Shown: one piece after another, positions 38,831-49,472 of the stretch
How the letters are laid out: the number at the start of each line of letters is the position of its first letter
How positions within the stretch are numbered: the first letter of the stretch is position 1
From: Gammaproteobacteria bacterium
GTDB taxonomy: Bacteria > Pseudomonadota > Gammaproteobacteria > SZUA-229
Length of the DNA stretch: 52,216 bases
Reading direction: 5' to 3'
Assembly (NCBI GenBank): GCA_015488295.1
Contig: WFOC01000019.1
Coordinates: forward strand, 1 to 52,216
Notes under the pieces: generated by a model
Databases searched by the model: none
Told to the model about the DNA's origin: nothing
What the model saw: only the letters and a program-made list of their open reading frames with translations
Program-made: the position numbers and the translations under genes

Positions 38831-39951
38831 GCCTGTTTGGTCGCCGGGGTTTTTTCGCCAAGAATAACCGCGTTTTTTGCGCCCGTGACCGAAGGCAGGT
38901 TGCCGGGCAGTTGCTGCTCGTACCGGTAAGCCAGCCAGGCAAACGCCATCGCTTCTACCCAGTCAGGGTGAACGCCCAGCTTTTCAGTTGTTGTTAGCGG
39001 GCATTTTGTCAGCGCCTGTAATCGAGCCATTAATTCCTGATTGTGTACACCGCCGCCGCAAATATAGATTTCGTCGCTCGAGGCTGCGTATTGATTGATG
39101 GCGCGAATGATGGAGGTGGCGGTGAGGTCGCACAAGGTGCTCTGTACGTCAGCGACAGGCATCTCATCTTTGATAAACGACTTCAGCCATGCCAGATTAA
39201 AATACTCAAAACCGGTGCTTTTCGGTGGCGCGAGCTGAAAATAATCATCCATTAATAATCTGGCCAGCAGGCTCGCGCTGGTTTTCCCCTGACCGGCGAG
39301 TGCACCGTCTGCGTCGTATTTTTTTTGCTGGTGAAGCGTTATCCAGGCATCCATCAGCGTGTTGCCCGGGCCGCAGTCAAAGCCGGTGACTTTCTGGCTT
39401 TCTCCGGCAGGTAATACGGTGATATTTGCAATGCCGCCGATATTGACGATGACGCGGTTGATGGTTTCATGCTGAAAAACAGCCTGGTGAAATGCCGGGG
39501 CAAGTGGTGCGCCCTGGCCGCCTGCCTCAATATCGGCTGTGCGGAAATTTGAGATAACATTGATGCCGGTGAGTGCTGCCAGTTTTTCTGCGTTGCCGAT
39601 CTGTAATGAAAATGGCTCGGTGATATCCGGATGGTGGCGAATGGTCTGACCGTGATTGCCAATGGCGAGAATGTCTTCGGGTTTATATGCGGTGCTTTTT
39701 AGTAATTCAGAACAGGCATCGGCAAAAATTTCGGCGGTTTGTTCGTCCAGCCTGGACAGTGTGTCCAGTTCATCATCGGGCAGCTCGCGTGCTGTGATCA
39801 GAGCCTGCTGAATATCATTCGGCCAGGCATGGCTGTGTGCGGTGATGAGGGCGGGTTGAGGGAGCGAGAAATCGACCAGTGCGGCATCGATGCCATCCAT
39901 GCTGGTGCCGGACATCAGGCCGATGTATAGCTCAGGCGATGATGGCGGCAT
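38827..39951 (-). CDS. anmK: Anhydro-N-acetylmuramic acid kinase
   Basis: 374 aa; LYIGLMSGTSMDGIDAALVDF; GNHGQTIRHHP; GGIANITVLP; GFDCGPGNTLMDAW; ICGGGVHNQELM. Confidence 0.96.
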   Translation of the reverse strand: MPPSSPELYIGLMSGTSMDGIDAALVDFSLPQPALITAHSHAWPNDIQQALITARELPDDELDTLSRLDEQTAEIFADACSELLKSTAYKPEDILAIGNHGQTIRHHPDITEPFSLQIGNAEKLAALTGINVISNFRTADIEAGGQGAPLAPAFHQAVFQHETINRVIVNIGGIANITVLPAGESQKVTGFDCGPGNTLMDAWITLHQQKKYDADGALAGQGKTSASLLARLLMDDYFQLAPPKSTGFEYFNLAWLKSFIKDEMPVADVQSTLCDLTATSIIRAINQYAASSDEIYICGGGVHNQELMARLQALTKCPLTTTEKLGVHPDWVEAMAFAWLAYRYEQQLPGNLPSVTGAKNAVILGEKTPATKQA

Positions 39952-39964
39952 CTTTGTGGCCGGA

Positions 39965-41374
39965 TTATTCTGTTATGTCGGCCAGCGCAACCTGCTGTGA
40001 GCGCGCTAACAGATCAAGCTGGGCAAACACCGGTGTGGTGGTTAATTCGAAATCTGCCATGTAACGCTTCGGTACCGGGTTGGAAACCGGCAGGCGAACT
40101 GTCAGAGGGTTTCGGTGTGTGCCGTTGACGCGAAACTCGTAATGTAAATGCGGGCCGGTGGCCAGGCCGGAGCTGCCAACGTAAGCGATGGTTTGTCCCT
40201 GTTTTACCTTGCTGCCAACGCGAAGTTTGCGGTTATAGGCGTTCAGGTGGGCATAAAGTGTGGTGTATTTGCTGCCGTGTTGCAGAATCATTACCTTGCC
40301 GTAACCGCCTTTTTTACCTTTGAAAATGACCTTGCCGTCACCTGCTGCCTGAATCGGTGTGCCGCGTTTGGCTGCGTAATCAACGCCTTTGTGCGAGCGG
40401 AATTTATGCAGCACGGGGTGGTAGCGGTTGACGGTGAAGCGTGAACTGATGCGTGTGAAATTCACCGGTGAACGCAGGAAGGCCTTGCGCATGCTCTTGC
40501 CGTCAGGGGTGAAATATTCGCTGACGTTGGTCTGCGGGTTGGTGTAACGCACGGCGCGATAGGTCTGGCCGTCGTTGATAAATTCTGCGGCTAAAATATT
40601 GCCGTCAGAAATTTTTTCGCCATTGCGGTACAGCTCTTCGTACAATACGGTGAAGCTGTCGCCCTTGCGGATGTCCAGTGCGAAGTCGATGTCCCAGCCG
40701 AAGATGTTGGCCAGCTCCATGATGATGTTCTGCGAGATGCCGGCATCCTGTGCGGCCAGAAACAGCGAAGAATCGATGGTGCCGCTGGCGTGTGCTTCGC
40801 GGGTTTCGATGTGGTGGTTATAGGTTTTTGCAAGCAGCTTGCCGTTTTTACGTTCGACCATTAAATAGGATTTGTGGTCGATGTCGTAACGTAATGCCTG
40901 TAAAATCCCCTTGTCGTCAGACAGTACACGGATGATGTCTTTGGGGAAGATGCGCTTCAGCGTTTTAACTTCATCGCCGGATTTCATTAGCTCATCGAGC
41001 TGCTGCGGTTTGATGTTCGCGCGCTTGAAAAGACGGGCAAGGTTATCACCGGATTTTACTTTATACTCTCGCCACTTTTTTGGTGCAAGATTGTTGGCAT
41101 CGTCGAGAATTTCCTGTCGAGCCTGTAACTCAGGCAGGGTGAGAGAAAAGCTTTCACGTGCCAGTTGTTCAGAAGATTTCTTGACGGGCTTGAAATCGGG
41201 AAGTGATTCAGTCGCGATTTCAGTGTTTTCACCCGTCTCGGTATTGGTGCTGGCGATGACTGCGCTGATGCCTGCGAAGGCGATGGCGACCAAAATCCAG
41301 CGTAGACGAAAGTGCCCGTGTGCTTGCTGTGATGCTGATAGATTGGGGCGAAAATCTTTACTAATCAATGACAT
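39965..41374 (-). CDS. Peptidoglycan DD-metallopeptidase family protein (LysM-like/OapA + M23)
   Basis: 469 aa; M23 motifs HKGVDYAAKRGTPIQAAGDGKVIFKG, GLATGPHLHYEFRVNG; LysM/OapA-like WREYKVKSGDNLARLFKRANI. Confidence 0.93.
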   Translation of the reverse strand: MSLISKDFRPNLSASQQAHGHFRLRWILVAIAFAGISAVIASTNTETGENTEIATESLPDFKPVKKSSEQLARESFSLTLPELQARQEILDDANNLAPKKWREYKVKSGDNLARLFKRANIKPQQLDELMKSGDEVKTLKRIFPKDIIRVLSDDKGILQALRYDIDHKSYLMVERKNGKLLAKTYNHHIETREAHASGTIDSSLFLAAQDAGISQNIIMELANIFGWDIDFALDIRKGDSFTVLYEELYRNGEKISDGNILAAEFINDGQTYRAVRYTNPQTNVSEYFTPDGKSMRKAFLRSPVNFTRISSRFTVNRYHPVLHKFRSHKGVDYAAKRGTPIQAAGDGKVIFKGKKGGYGKVMILQHGSKYTTLYAHLNAYNRKLRVGSKVKQGQTIAYVGSSGLATGPHLHYEFRVNGTHRNPLTVRLPVSNPVPKRYMADFELTTTPVFAQLDLLARSQQVALADITE

Positions 41375-41565
41375 TGGTGTTCGTTTTTTTATCGAAAATG
41401 ATACATCTGAATGTAGTTATAAATGCCTGTCCGGTCAATATAAACGCAGGCAAATTGTTATTATTTTTAAGCGCTTATTACATACTCCTTGAGGAGTAGT
41501 TGAGAAACTATCCAAGCGCAGGTATCTTATACACCTTTTTTGGGTAACACCAGTCGGAAAATTGC

Positions 41566-42765
41566 ATGAAATCGATAGAACAACAACTTGAAGTAATTCA
41601 GCGTGGCGCGGACGAGATCCTGGTAGAAAAGGAGCTGGTTGCCAAACTGAAAGAAGGCCGGCCGTTACGCATCAAAGCAGGCTTTGACCCGACTGCGCCG
41701 GATCTGCATCTGGGGCACACCGTGCTGATCAACAAACTGCGCCAGTTCCAGGATCTTGGTCACGAAGTTCTTTTCCTGATCGGGGATTTTACCGGTATGA
41801 TCGGCGACCCTACCGGCAAGTCTGCCACCCGTCCGCCATTGACACAGGAAGATGTCGAACGCAATTCCGAGACTTATCAGCAGCAGATTTTCAAGATTCT
41901 GGACAAAGAAAAAACCCGGGTCGTGTTCAACTCGCAGTGGATGAGCAAGATGAGCAGCGCCGACATGATCAAGTTGGCGGCCAGCAGCACCGTGGCGCGT
42001 ATGCTGGAGCGTGATGATTTCAGCAAGCGTTATAAAGGCGGGCAGTCGATTGCTATCCATGAGTTTCTGTATCCGTTGATCCAGGGTTATGATTCTGTCG
42101 AGATGCGCGCTGATGTCGAGCTCGGCGGCACCGACCAGAAATTCAACCTGCTGATGGGGCGGCAGTTACAGGAGCAGCACGGCCAGAAGCCACAATGTGT
42201 GCTGACCATGCCAATTCTGGAAGGGCTGGACGGTGTGCAGAAAATGTCCAAGTCGCTGAATAATTATATCGGTATCGCGGATGATCCCAAAGACATGTTT
42301 GGCAAGATTATGTCGATTTCTGATGATCTGATGTGGCGCTATTTTGAGCTGCTCAGTTTCCGGCCGATGAGCGAGATCGAAGGCTTCAAGCAGGAAATGG
42401 CGCAGGGTAAAAATCCGCGTGACATTAAATTCCTGCTGGCCGAAGAAATCATCGCGCGTTTTCACAGCGAAGCAGAAGCCACCGCGGCGCGTGAAGGTTT
42501 TATCGCACAGTTTGCCAAAAATCGCATTCCTGATGATATTCCTGAATTTGATTTTGAAGTACCGGACGAAGGTTATGCCATTGCCAACCTGCTGAAAGAT
42601 GCCGGCCTGTGCTCCAGCACCAGTGATGCCATGCGTATGATCCAGCAGGGTGCGGCCAAAATTGATGGTGAAAAAGTGGCGGATAAATCAGTGAAAATCC
42701 AGAAAGGTACCGACGCTGTGTTTCAGGTCGGCAAACGCAAATTCGCCCGGGTGCGCGTTAGCTAG
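41566..42765 (+). CDS. tyrS: Tyrosyl-tRNA synthetase
   Basis: 399 aa; [56 protein letters not shown]-terminal S4-like domain. Confidence 0.97.
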   Translation: MKSIEQQLEVIQRGADEILVEKELVAKLKEGRPLRIKAGFDPTAPDLHLGHTVLINKLRQFQDLGHEVLFLIGDFTGMIGDPTGKSATRPPLTQEDVERNSETYQQQIFKILDKEKTRVVFNSQWMSKMSSADMIKLAASSTVARMLERDDFSKRYKGGQSIAIHEFLYPLIQGYDSVEMRADVELGGTDQKFNLLMGRQLQEQHGQKPQCVLTMPILEGLDGVQKMSKSLNNYIGIADDPKDMFGKIMSISDDLMWRYFELLSFRPMSEIEGFKQEMAQGKNPRDIKFLLAEEIIARFHSEAEATAAREGFIAQFAKNRIPDDIPEFDFEVPDEGYAIANLLKDAGLCSSTSDAMRMIQQGAAKIDGEKVADKSVKIQKGTDAVFQVGKRKFARVRVS

Positions 42766-42926
42766 AATCCGCTCATGTGTTGGAAAAAGTGCAACTGTAC
42801 TACATTCAACTGACACATTCAGGCGATCACGAGCATAGTAGACAGGTGCTTTATTGAATCAGTACCGGTGGCTTTATTTTTCTTTTTTTACTGATTCTGT
42901 TCTCTTCGCAGAATAGCTGCGCGCGC

Positions 42927-43154
42927 TTGCTGGAGGCGCAGATGTTTTGCTTTGCCGGCCATCTGTTGCCCGCGCAATTTACATCAAATCACTTTTGTGC
43001 TGTCCAGCTGGACGAAGCTTGCCTGCAGGAGCCGGAAGGCATTTTTGTGTTTCGTTTTTTTAACAAAGCCTTGCAGAAAAATCCTGACAAACGTTACGTC
43101 AGCGGTGCCGAGGTGGTGGTCGCGCTCAAACGTGAAACCTGGGGTGTGTCGTAG
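42927..43154 (+). pseudogene. Possible remnant of a Ser/Thr protein kinase C-lobe (very low support)
   Basis: 75 aa ORF containing FFNKALQKNPDKRYVSGAEVVVALKRE, resembling the kinase subdomain XI pattern (ALxKxPxxRYxSGxExxxAL) without the rest of a kinase. Confidence 0.3.
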
Positions 43155-43163
43155 CTTCTGGTT

Positions 43164-43262
43164 TTACAGGTTGAAGATCTGCTGGATTTTTTGCATTGAA
43201 ATATCAAAGCTGGATTTTATGAAGCAGCAGATTTCGTTATAGGCGTATTTAAGAATTTCCAT
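43164..43262 (-). CDS. Possible 32 aa small ORF
   Basis: Minus-strand MEILKYAYNEICCFIKSSFDISMQKIQQIFNL* preceded by ggagaaaaggaa; not in the supplied ORF track because of its size. Confidence 0.25.
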   Translation of the reverse strand: MEILKYAYNEICCFIKSSFDISMQKIQQIFNL

Positions 43263-43292
43263 TTCCTTTTCTCCATTGTTTGGTGCATTTGT

Positions 43293-43325
43293 CACCGGCA
43301 AAACATTCCCTGTTTTTTGCCGGTG
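43293..43325. terminator. Terminator-like inverted repeat downstream of glnS
   Basis: caccggcaaaa-cattccctgtt-ttttgccggtg: perfect 11 bp arms. Confidence 0.6.
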
Positions 43326-43405
43326 ATGCAAACTTTAATGAAGCTCGGAATTTCCTGCTATCAGCCAGGGCTGGAAAACCCTGTAGGAAAAAACTGATAG
43401 TGGTT

Positions 43406-45079
43406 TTACTGGTTTTGTTTGTCGATCTTTGCCCAGGTATCGCGCAGTGTCACCGTGCGATTAAAGGTCAGTGTTTCGGCTTTTGCTTCCTTGACGAAAT
43501 AGCCGGTACGCTCGAACTGGTACGGCGTTTCTGTGTTCGCCTCTGCCAAGCAGGCTTCCAGCTTGCAGTTGTTCAGTACGGTCAGTGATTCCGGGTTTAA
43601 ATGCTCGGTAATGTCGTCGCTTGCCGCCGGGTTGGGGTGGGTGAACAGGCGGTCGTACAGGTTGATGTTTGCGTCCACGGCGTGCTCGGCAGACACCCAA
43701 TGGATGGTGCCTTTGACTTTTCTGCCATCGGGTGATGAACCGCCTTTGGTTTCAGGGTCGTAGGTGCAGATCAGTTCGATGACTTCGCCGTTTTCATCTT
43801 TTACAAAATCGGTGCAGGTGATGTAGTAGGCGTAACGCAGGCGTACTTCGCGGCCGACAGACAGGCGGAAGAATTTTTTCGGTGCGTCTTCCAGAAAGTC
43901 ATCGCGCTCAATGTAGATGACTTTGGAAAAAGGAATCTTGCGCGTGCCCATGGCTTCTTTCTGTGGATGGTTTTTTGCGGTTAGCTCTTCGACCTGGCCA
44001 TCGGGGTAATTTTCGATGGTGACTTTCAGTGGTTTCAACACGCCCATGACGCGCACAGCGTGTTCATTCAAATCTTCGCGGATGCTGTTTTCCAGCACCG
44101 CAACTTCGATGAAGCTGTCTTTTTTGGTAACGCCGATGCGGTCGCAGAAATCACGGATGGAAGCCGGCGTATAACCACGACGGCGCAGACCGGAGATGGT
44201 CGGCATGCGCGGGTCATCCCAGCCGTCGACGTGTTTGTCTTCGACCAGCTGGTTCAGTTTGCGCTTGCTGGTGATGGTGTATTTGAGCTGCAAACGGGCG
44301 AATTCGATCTGCTGTGGGTGGCAGGGTGTTTTGACCTGATCCAGCACCCAGTCGTACAGTGGGCGGTGGTCTTCGAATTCCAGCGTGCATAAGGAGTGTG
44401 TGATGTTTTCCAGCGCATCCGAGATGCAGTGGGTGTAGTCGTACATCGGGTAGATCGGCCACTCGTCACCGGTGCGCTGGTGATGGGCTTTTTTGATGCG
44501 ATACAGTGCCGGGTCACGCATGTTGATGTTGGGCGAGGCCATGTCGATTTTGGCGCGCAGTAAATATTTGCCGTCTTCGAATTCGCCGGCGCGCATGCGT
44601 GCAAACAGGTCGAGGTTTTCTTCGATGCTGCGGTTACGGTCCGGGCTTTCCTTGCCGGCTTCGGTCAGACTGCCGCGGTATTCGCGCATCTGTTCCGCGC
44701 TCAGTGAATCGACATAGGCCTTGCCCTGTTTGATCAGCTCCACCGCGTAGTCGTACAGCTGCTGGAAATAATCCGAGGAGTGGTACAGGCCGGCCCACTC
44801 AAAACCCAGCCACTTCACATCTTCGATGATGGCGTTGACGTACTCGATGTCTTCTTTTTCCGGGTTGGTGTCATCAAAGCGCAGATTGCACCGGCCTTTA
44901 AAATCTTCTGCGACACCGAAGTTGAGGCAGATGGATTTGGCGTGACCGATGTGCAGATAACCGTTTGGCTCCGGCGGGAAACGGGTATGAATACTTTTAT
45001 GTTTGCCCGAATCCAGATCACTCTGGATGATGTTGCGGATAAAATTTGTCGGGGTGGTGACTTCGTCTTCAGCTGACAT
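43406..45079 (-). CDS. glnS: Glutaminyl-tRNA synthetase
   Basis: 557 aa; [69 protein letters not shown]-terminus. Confidence 0.97.
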   Translation of the reverse strand: MSAEDEVTTPTNFIRNIIQSDLDSGKHKSIHTRFPPEPNGYLHIGHAKSICLNFGVAEDFKGRCNLRFDDTNPEKEDIEYVNAIIEDVKWLGFEWAGLYHSSDYFQQLYDYAVELIKQGKAYVDSLSAEQMREYRGSLTEAGKESPDRNRSIEENLDLFARMRAGEFEDGKYLLRAKIDMASPNINMRDPALYRIKKAHHQRTGDEWPIYPMYDYTHCISDALENITHSLCTLEFEDHRPLYDWVLDQVKTPCHPQQIEFARLQLKYTITSKRKLNQLVEDKHVDGWDDPRMPTISGLRRRGYTPASIRDFCDRIGVTKKDSFIEVAVLENSIREDLNEHAVRVMGVLKPLKVTIENYPDGQVEELTAKNHPQKEAMGTRKIPFSKVIYIERDDFLEDAPKKFFRLSVGREVRLRYAYYITCTDFVKDENGEVIELICTYDPETKGGSSPDGRKVKGTIHWVSAEHAVDANINLYDRLFTHPNPAASDDITEHLNPESLTVLNNCKLEACLAEANTETPYQFERTGYFVKEAKAETLTFNRTVTLRDTWAKIDKQNQ

Positions 45080-45273
45080 AGAGTTGTACTGTTTTTGGTG
45101 ATAAATCAGCCGCGTATTCTAACGCTGAAACGGGTTTTTTGCTGAGAAATATTCTGCTACGGGAACAGGCAGTGATTGGCAGGTGTTTTTTTGAGGTTTG
45201 TGTAGAGTGCAGGCAAAGCAGGCGGAATATTCTGCTTGCTTTGCCTGGTTTGTGTGTGTCGGGCAGGAGCTGT

Positions 45274-46740
45274 TTAAATGCTTATAGTGATTTCTGTAGA
45301 GTACTGGCTTTCACGTCCGCTGGTGTCGATGGTGGTTACAACCAGATAATAGGTGGCGGAAGAAAGGTTGTTGAGTGTGTAACCGGTGGCTGAACCATTA
45401 TTGACGGTGGTGCTGTTTGGATACTGGCCAGGTGTTGTGCCGTAGTAAATTTTGTAGCTGGCGATGGCGGACAGGGACAGGGCGCTATTGTCTTCACGCG
45501 CAACCGGTGCGACCCAGGAGAGAGTGATGTTAGCTGTTGCGATGTTTTCATCGACACCGATAATGGTGATGCTTACAGTGTGCGTGGTTCCATCGATGCT
45601 GCTGACAGTCAGGCTATCGGTTAATGTTGCGCCGGTCGCCAGGTTCTGAATGGCGACTTGCGAGTTGCTTGTGGCATAGCTCCAGTTGCCGGCAGTGTCG
45701 ATGACAAGGCTGCCGTAGTTGCCATTGATGGTGTTCGCGATAAAGGCGGCTTCGCCGGCATCCGGATCTGTGATGTCCAGTTTGGCAGCGACTTCCAGCA
45801 GGTTGTTATTATCCGGGTCGATGTCTTCAGTTACGCTGCCAGTGCTGGTACCGCTGATGATGGCGGGGGTATTGGTGGCGACTTCATCTACACCGAGGAT
45901 GATGATGGTTATGGTGTGTGTAGTTCCATCGATGCTGCTGACGGTTATACTGTCTGTCAGTGATTTTCCTGTATCAAGGTTCTGGATGGCGGCCTGGTTA
46001 TTGTTGGCGCTATAGTGCCAGTTTCCATCGGTATGAATAACGATATTGCCGTAGGTTCCAGTGATGGTGTTGGCGATAAAAGACGCTTCGCCGGGGTCGC
46101 TGTCGCTAATATTTAGTTTGGCGCTGATTTCTAGCAGGCCGTTATTATCGGGGTCAAAATCTTCTATCACGGTACCTGAGTTGATTCCGCTAATTACAGC
46201 AGGCTGACTGGGGGGCGGGGTACCGGCTTCGTCAACGCCGATGATGGTTATAGTGATGGTGTGGTTGGCACCGCCAATGTTGCTTACAGTGAGATTGTCA
46301 GTCAGTGTTTCGCCTGCGGCAAGGTTTTGAATGATGGCCTGGGAGTTGTCAGTGGTATAGCGCCAGTTACCGCTGCTGTCGATGTTGAGGTTACCGTAGT
46401 TGCCGATGATGGTGTCGGCAATAAAGCTTGTGTAACGGCTGTCTGTATTGATAATGCTCAGTTTTCCGGTGACTGCAAGCAGGTTGTTGTCCGGGTTGTT
46501 ATCTTCTATGACGCTGCCGCTATCTGTGCCGCCGAATATAACGGTGCGGCTGGAGTTTGTTTCGTCTATAGCTGTTTGTCCGTCCTGCTCAATACTGCCT
46601 GTTGAGGCGTTGACCTGGTCTTCAGTGCTGCATGCAGAAATTTGCAGTGCTAAAAATAAAACAGACAGCGTTGAGATAAAACGGGGTCTCTGGATACGGG
46701 AAAATATCATGGTGCTCATTAACCTATGGGCGAAACGCAT
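45274..46740 (-). CDS. Lipoprotein with three VCBS-type repeats and C-terminal fibronectin type III-like domain
   Basis: Lipobox LQISAC; three units like GSVTEDIDPDNNNLLEVAAKLDITDPDAGEAAFIANTINGNYGSLVIDTAGNWSYATSN...GTTHTVSITIIGVDE; C-terminal ATYYLVVTTIDTSGRESQYS. Confidence 0.88.
   Translation of the reverse strand: MRFAHRLMSTMIFSRIQRPRFISTLSVLFLALQISACSTEDQVNASTGSIEQDGQTAIDETNSSRTVIFGGTDSGSVIEDNNPDNNLLAVTGKLSIINTDSRYTSFIADTIIGNYGNLNIDSSGNWRYTTDNSQAIIQNLAAGETLTDNLTVSNIGGANHTITITIIGVDEAGTPPPSQPAVISGINSGTVIEDFDPDNNGLLEISAKLNISDSDPGEASFIANTITGTYGNIVIHTDGNWHYSANNNQAAIQNLDTGKSLTDSITVSSIDGTTHTITIIILGVDEVATNTPAIISGTSTGSVTEDIDPDNNNLLEVAAKLDITDPDAGEAAFIANTINGNYGSLVIDTAGNWSYATSNSQVAIQNLATGATLTDSLTVSSIDGTTHTVSITIIGVDENIATANITLSWVAPVAREDNSALSLSAIASYKIYYGTTPGQYPNSTTVNNGSATGYTLNNLSSATYYLVVTTIDTSGRESQYSTEITISI
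45547..46542 (-). repeat. Three tandem approximately 105 aa VCBS repeats within the lipoprotein gene
   Basis: Repeated GSVIED..DPDNN...GNY...GNW.Y...IQNL..G..LTD.(L/I)TVS...H(T)ITI.I(I/L)GVDE pattern. Confidence 0.85.
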
Positions 46741-46923
46741 CGGTCAGCAAGAGTCGTGCTCTTGTTGAAGTGCAATTATTAACGGGAGTTAAGATTTAGT
46801 TTTGGAGCATTTAGAAATCGATTGACCTGGACTTTCAGGTGATGAAAGCATGGCGCGGTCAAATGATGCCGGGATTCTACTATGTTCTAGCGAACAGAGG
46901 AAGTTTTTTGTTGCGCATATGAC

Positions 46924-46949
46924 AGTTTTGTCACCAAAATGACAAAACT
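46924..46949. promoter_or_regulatory. Perfect palindrome AGTTTTGTCA-ccaaaa-TGACAAAACT in the gap between the two VCBS genes
   Basis: 10 bp arms, 6 bp spacer; function (operator or terminator) unknown. Confidence 0.45.
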
Positions 46950-46991
46950 TTATTGTTTACATAGCGTGCATTTTTGTGGTGATACCCTGTC

Positions 46992-48098
46992 TTAAATAGC
47001 GAGCATGACTTCTGAGGAGTGCTGGCTTTCTCGGCCACTGGTATCAATGGTGGTTACAACCAGGTAGTAGGTGGCTGAAGATAAGTTGTTGAGAGTGTAA
47101 CCTGTGGCAGCGCTATTGTTGATAGTGGCGCTGTTTGGATACTGTCCTGGTGTTGTGCCGTAATATATTTTGTAGCCTGCAATCGCTGATAAAGATAAGG
47201 CGCTGTTATCTTCGCGCTCAACTGGCGGGGTCCATGAAAGAGTAATGTTAGCTGTTGCGACATTTTCATCTACACCGACAATGGTGATTGTTACGACGTG
47301 CGTTGTGCCGTCGACACTGCTGATGGTCAGGTTATCGGTGAGTGTTGCACCGGTTGCCAGGTTCTGGATGCTTGTCTGTGTGTTACTGGCGGCATAGCTC
47401 CAGTTACCGGCTGCATTAATTGTAAGTCCACCGTAGTTGCCGTTATATGTGGTTGCGATAAAGATGGCTTCGCCGGCATCGGGGTCGGTAATATTTAACT
47501 GGCCGCTAACCTCTAACAGGTTATTGTTGTTCGGATCGACATCTTCAGTTACGTTGCCGGTATTTGTGCCGCTGATTACGGCTGGATTGTTTGGCGGGGT
47601 GCCAGTGCTGGTACTTGTATCAATAACACCAATAATAGTGATTTCAATGATGTGTGTTGTTCCGTCAGTGCTGCTGACGGTGATGTTATCTGCAAGTGTT
47701 TCGTTGCTGTTCAGGTTCTGGATACTGTTCTGGCTGTTGTCAGCGACATAGCGCCAGTTTCCATCAGCATCTATTTCAAGGGTACCGTAGTTGCCAGTGG
47801 TTCTTTTTGCAAGAAAAGAGGTTTCGCCTCCGTCGTTGTCAATGATGTTTAGTTTGCCTGTAACCTCCAGCTGGCCGTCATTGTCAGGGTCGACATCCTC
47901 TATAACGCTACCAGTGTCTACGCCATAAATGACGGCGGCACTGCTGGTGTTGGTGACTTCTGTTGTCGGGTTTGAGCCAATATCAGGAGAAATTGCTGTT
48001 GCGAGCTCTTCAGTGCCGCAAGCAGTTATTTGCAGTGTTGCTAACAGGATAAAAAGTGTTGATGTGAAACGGCATTGAAATAAACGAACGGTGATCAT
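46992..48098 (-). CDS. Paralogous lipoprotein with two VCBS-type repeats and C-terminal fibronectin type III-like domain
   Basis: Lipobox LQITAC; two VCBS units; C-terminal domain nearly identical to the 45274-46740 product. Confidence 0.88.
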   Translation of the reverse strand: MITVRLFQCRFTSTLFILLATLQITACGTEELATAISPDIGSNPTTEVTNTSSAAVIYGVDTGSVIEDVDPDNDGQLEVTGKLNIIDNDGGETSFLAKRTTGNYGTLEIDADGNWRYVADNSQNSIQNLNSNETLADNITVSSTDGTTHIIEITIIGVIDTSTSTGTPPNNPAVISGTNTGNVTEDVDPNNNNLLEVSGQLNITDPDAGEAIFIATTYNGNYGGLTINAAGNWSYAASNTQTSIQNLATGATLTDNLTISSVDGTTHVVTITIVGVDENVATANITLSWTPPVEREDNSALSLSAIAGYKIYYGTTPGQYPNSATINNSAATGYTLNNLSSATYYLVVTTIDTSGRESQHSSEVMLAI

Positions 48099-48599
48099 TG
48101 GTGCTCTCCAACTACAGGCAGCAGATGTTGCGACAGTGAGAGCGAGGCTCGCACTGGGTGCCTTTAAAAAATACGGGAATATATTTGTTAAGTTTTTTAG
48201 AACAGTTAGAGATCGATGGGTGAGGTGTGTTATGCGTTTAAAGTCATGGTGCTACCAATCGATGAAGAAACTATAGCATAGTGTAAAAAATACTGAACGT
48301 TTTTTGTTGAAAAAATGACATGATTTGTTGCTCAGGCAACATTCTTCTGTTGCGCGGATATTTTTATTTTAATTAAATCATGCACTTGTTTTGAAATATG
48401 GGCTCTTCTGTGTTTTGTTTAAAAATGAGCGTGTTGAGTAAAAAATAACCAGTTATGCGGCTTGTTTGATTTGTAGCAGCCGCTGATTTTGGCGGGGTTG
48501 GGTGGAGGGCAGGTGCTCTGGTTGAAAATCCGGGGTGGATGGGAGCGTAACAGCGGCTGTGCTGTGTTATAAAGTGCCTTTTTTGTTGAGAGAATTGTT

Positions 48600-49472
48600 G
48601 TGATAAAACGGGTGGGTGCCAGTTTCCTGCAGGCAGATAGTTTGGCTGCTGCGGTTGTGTCAAAGCTTGATGTAGCGCTGGATGTGGTTGTGCATCAGTC
48701 GATTGATTCGACAAATAGCTGGTGTCTGCAGCAGAGCGGGTCAGGAAGAGCCTTGCCCTTTGCCTGCTTTGCTGAAGAGCAGACTTCGGGCAGAGGGCGG
48801 CGTGGAAAGCGCTGGCTTATGTCATCGAATAATATTGCGATGAGTCTGGCGTGGCCGTTTGTGTTGCCGGAGCAGCCGCTGCACTTGCTGCCGCTGTCTA
48901 TCGCACTGGCAATTGTGGCAACACTGGAAAATTTTGGTGTAAAGCAGGTGCAGATAAAATGGCCTAATGATGTTTATGTGCAGGGCAAAAAAATTGCCGG
49001 TATCCTGATTGAAACGCAGCCGGTGAAAAGTGTGCGACTGGATAATAATGTTGCTGGAAAACAGGTTGCAGTGATTATCGGTTTGGGTTTGAATTACGAG
49101 ATGCTGGGCAGTGCGCGGGTAGACGGTAATGAACTGTTGCTGCTAACCGATCTTTGCGAGCAGATTGCATTGCAAAAAACAGCGCTAGTGCCGGAGAGGC
49201 ATGTTGTCGCTTCCGAGCTGCTGTGCAATGTTGTTGCTGTGTGCCGGGACTTTATGCGGGTATCTGAAGAAAGTCTGAAAAAATTTCGCCGCTCATACGA
49301 TTTTTGTAAACAGAAACAGGTTGATATTATTCTCGATAAAGAAACTTTGTCAGGCATTGCTCAGGGTGTTAATGATGCTGCTGAACTGCTGGTGCTGATT
49401 GATGGTGAGTTGCGTGCTTTTAGTAGCGCAGAGGTGAGTGTGCGGCCGGGTGAAGCGGCGACCATGTCATGA
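48600..49472 (+). CDS. birA: Biotin--[acetyl-CoA-carboxylase] ligase
   Basis: GTG start; HQSIDSTNSWCLQQ, CFAEEQTSGRGRRGKRWLM, QIKWPNDVYVQGKKIAGILIETQ; no N-terminal HTH. Confidence 0.93.
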   Translation: MIKRVGASFLQADSLAAAVVSKLDVALDVVVHQSIDSTNSWCLQQSGSGRALPFACFAEEQTSGRGRRGKRWLMSSNNIAMSLAWPFVLPEQPLHLLPLSIALAIVATLENFGVKQVQIKWPNDVYVQGKKIAGILIETQPVKSVRLDNNVAGKQVAVIIGLGLNYEMLGSARVDGNELLLLTDLCEQIALQKTALVPERHVVASELLCNVVAVCRDFMRVSEESLKKFRRSYDFCKQKQVDIILDKETLSGIAQGVNDAAELLVLIDGELRAFSSAEVSVRPGEAATMS

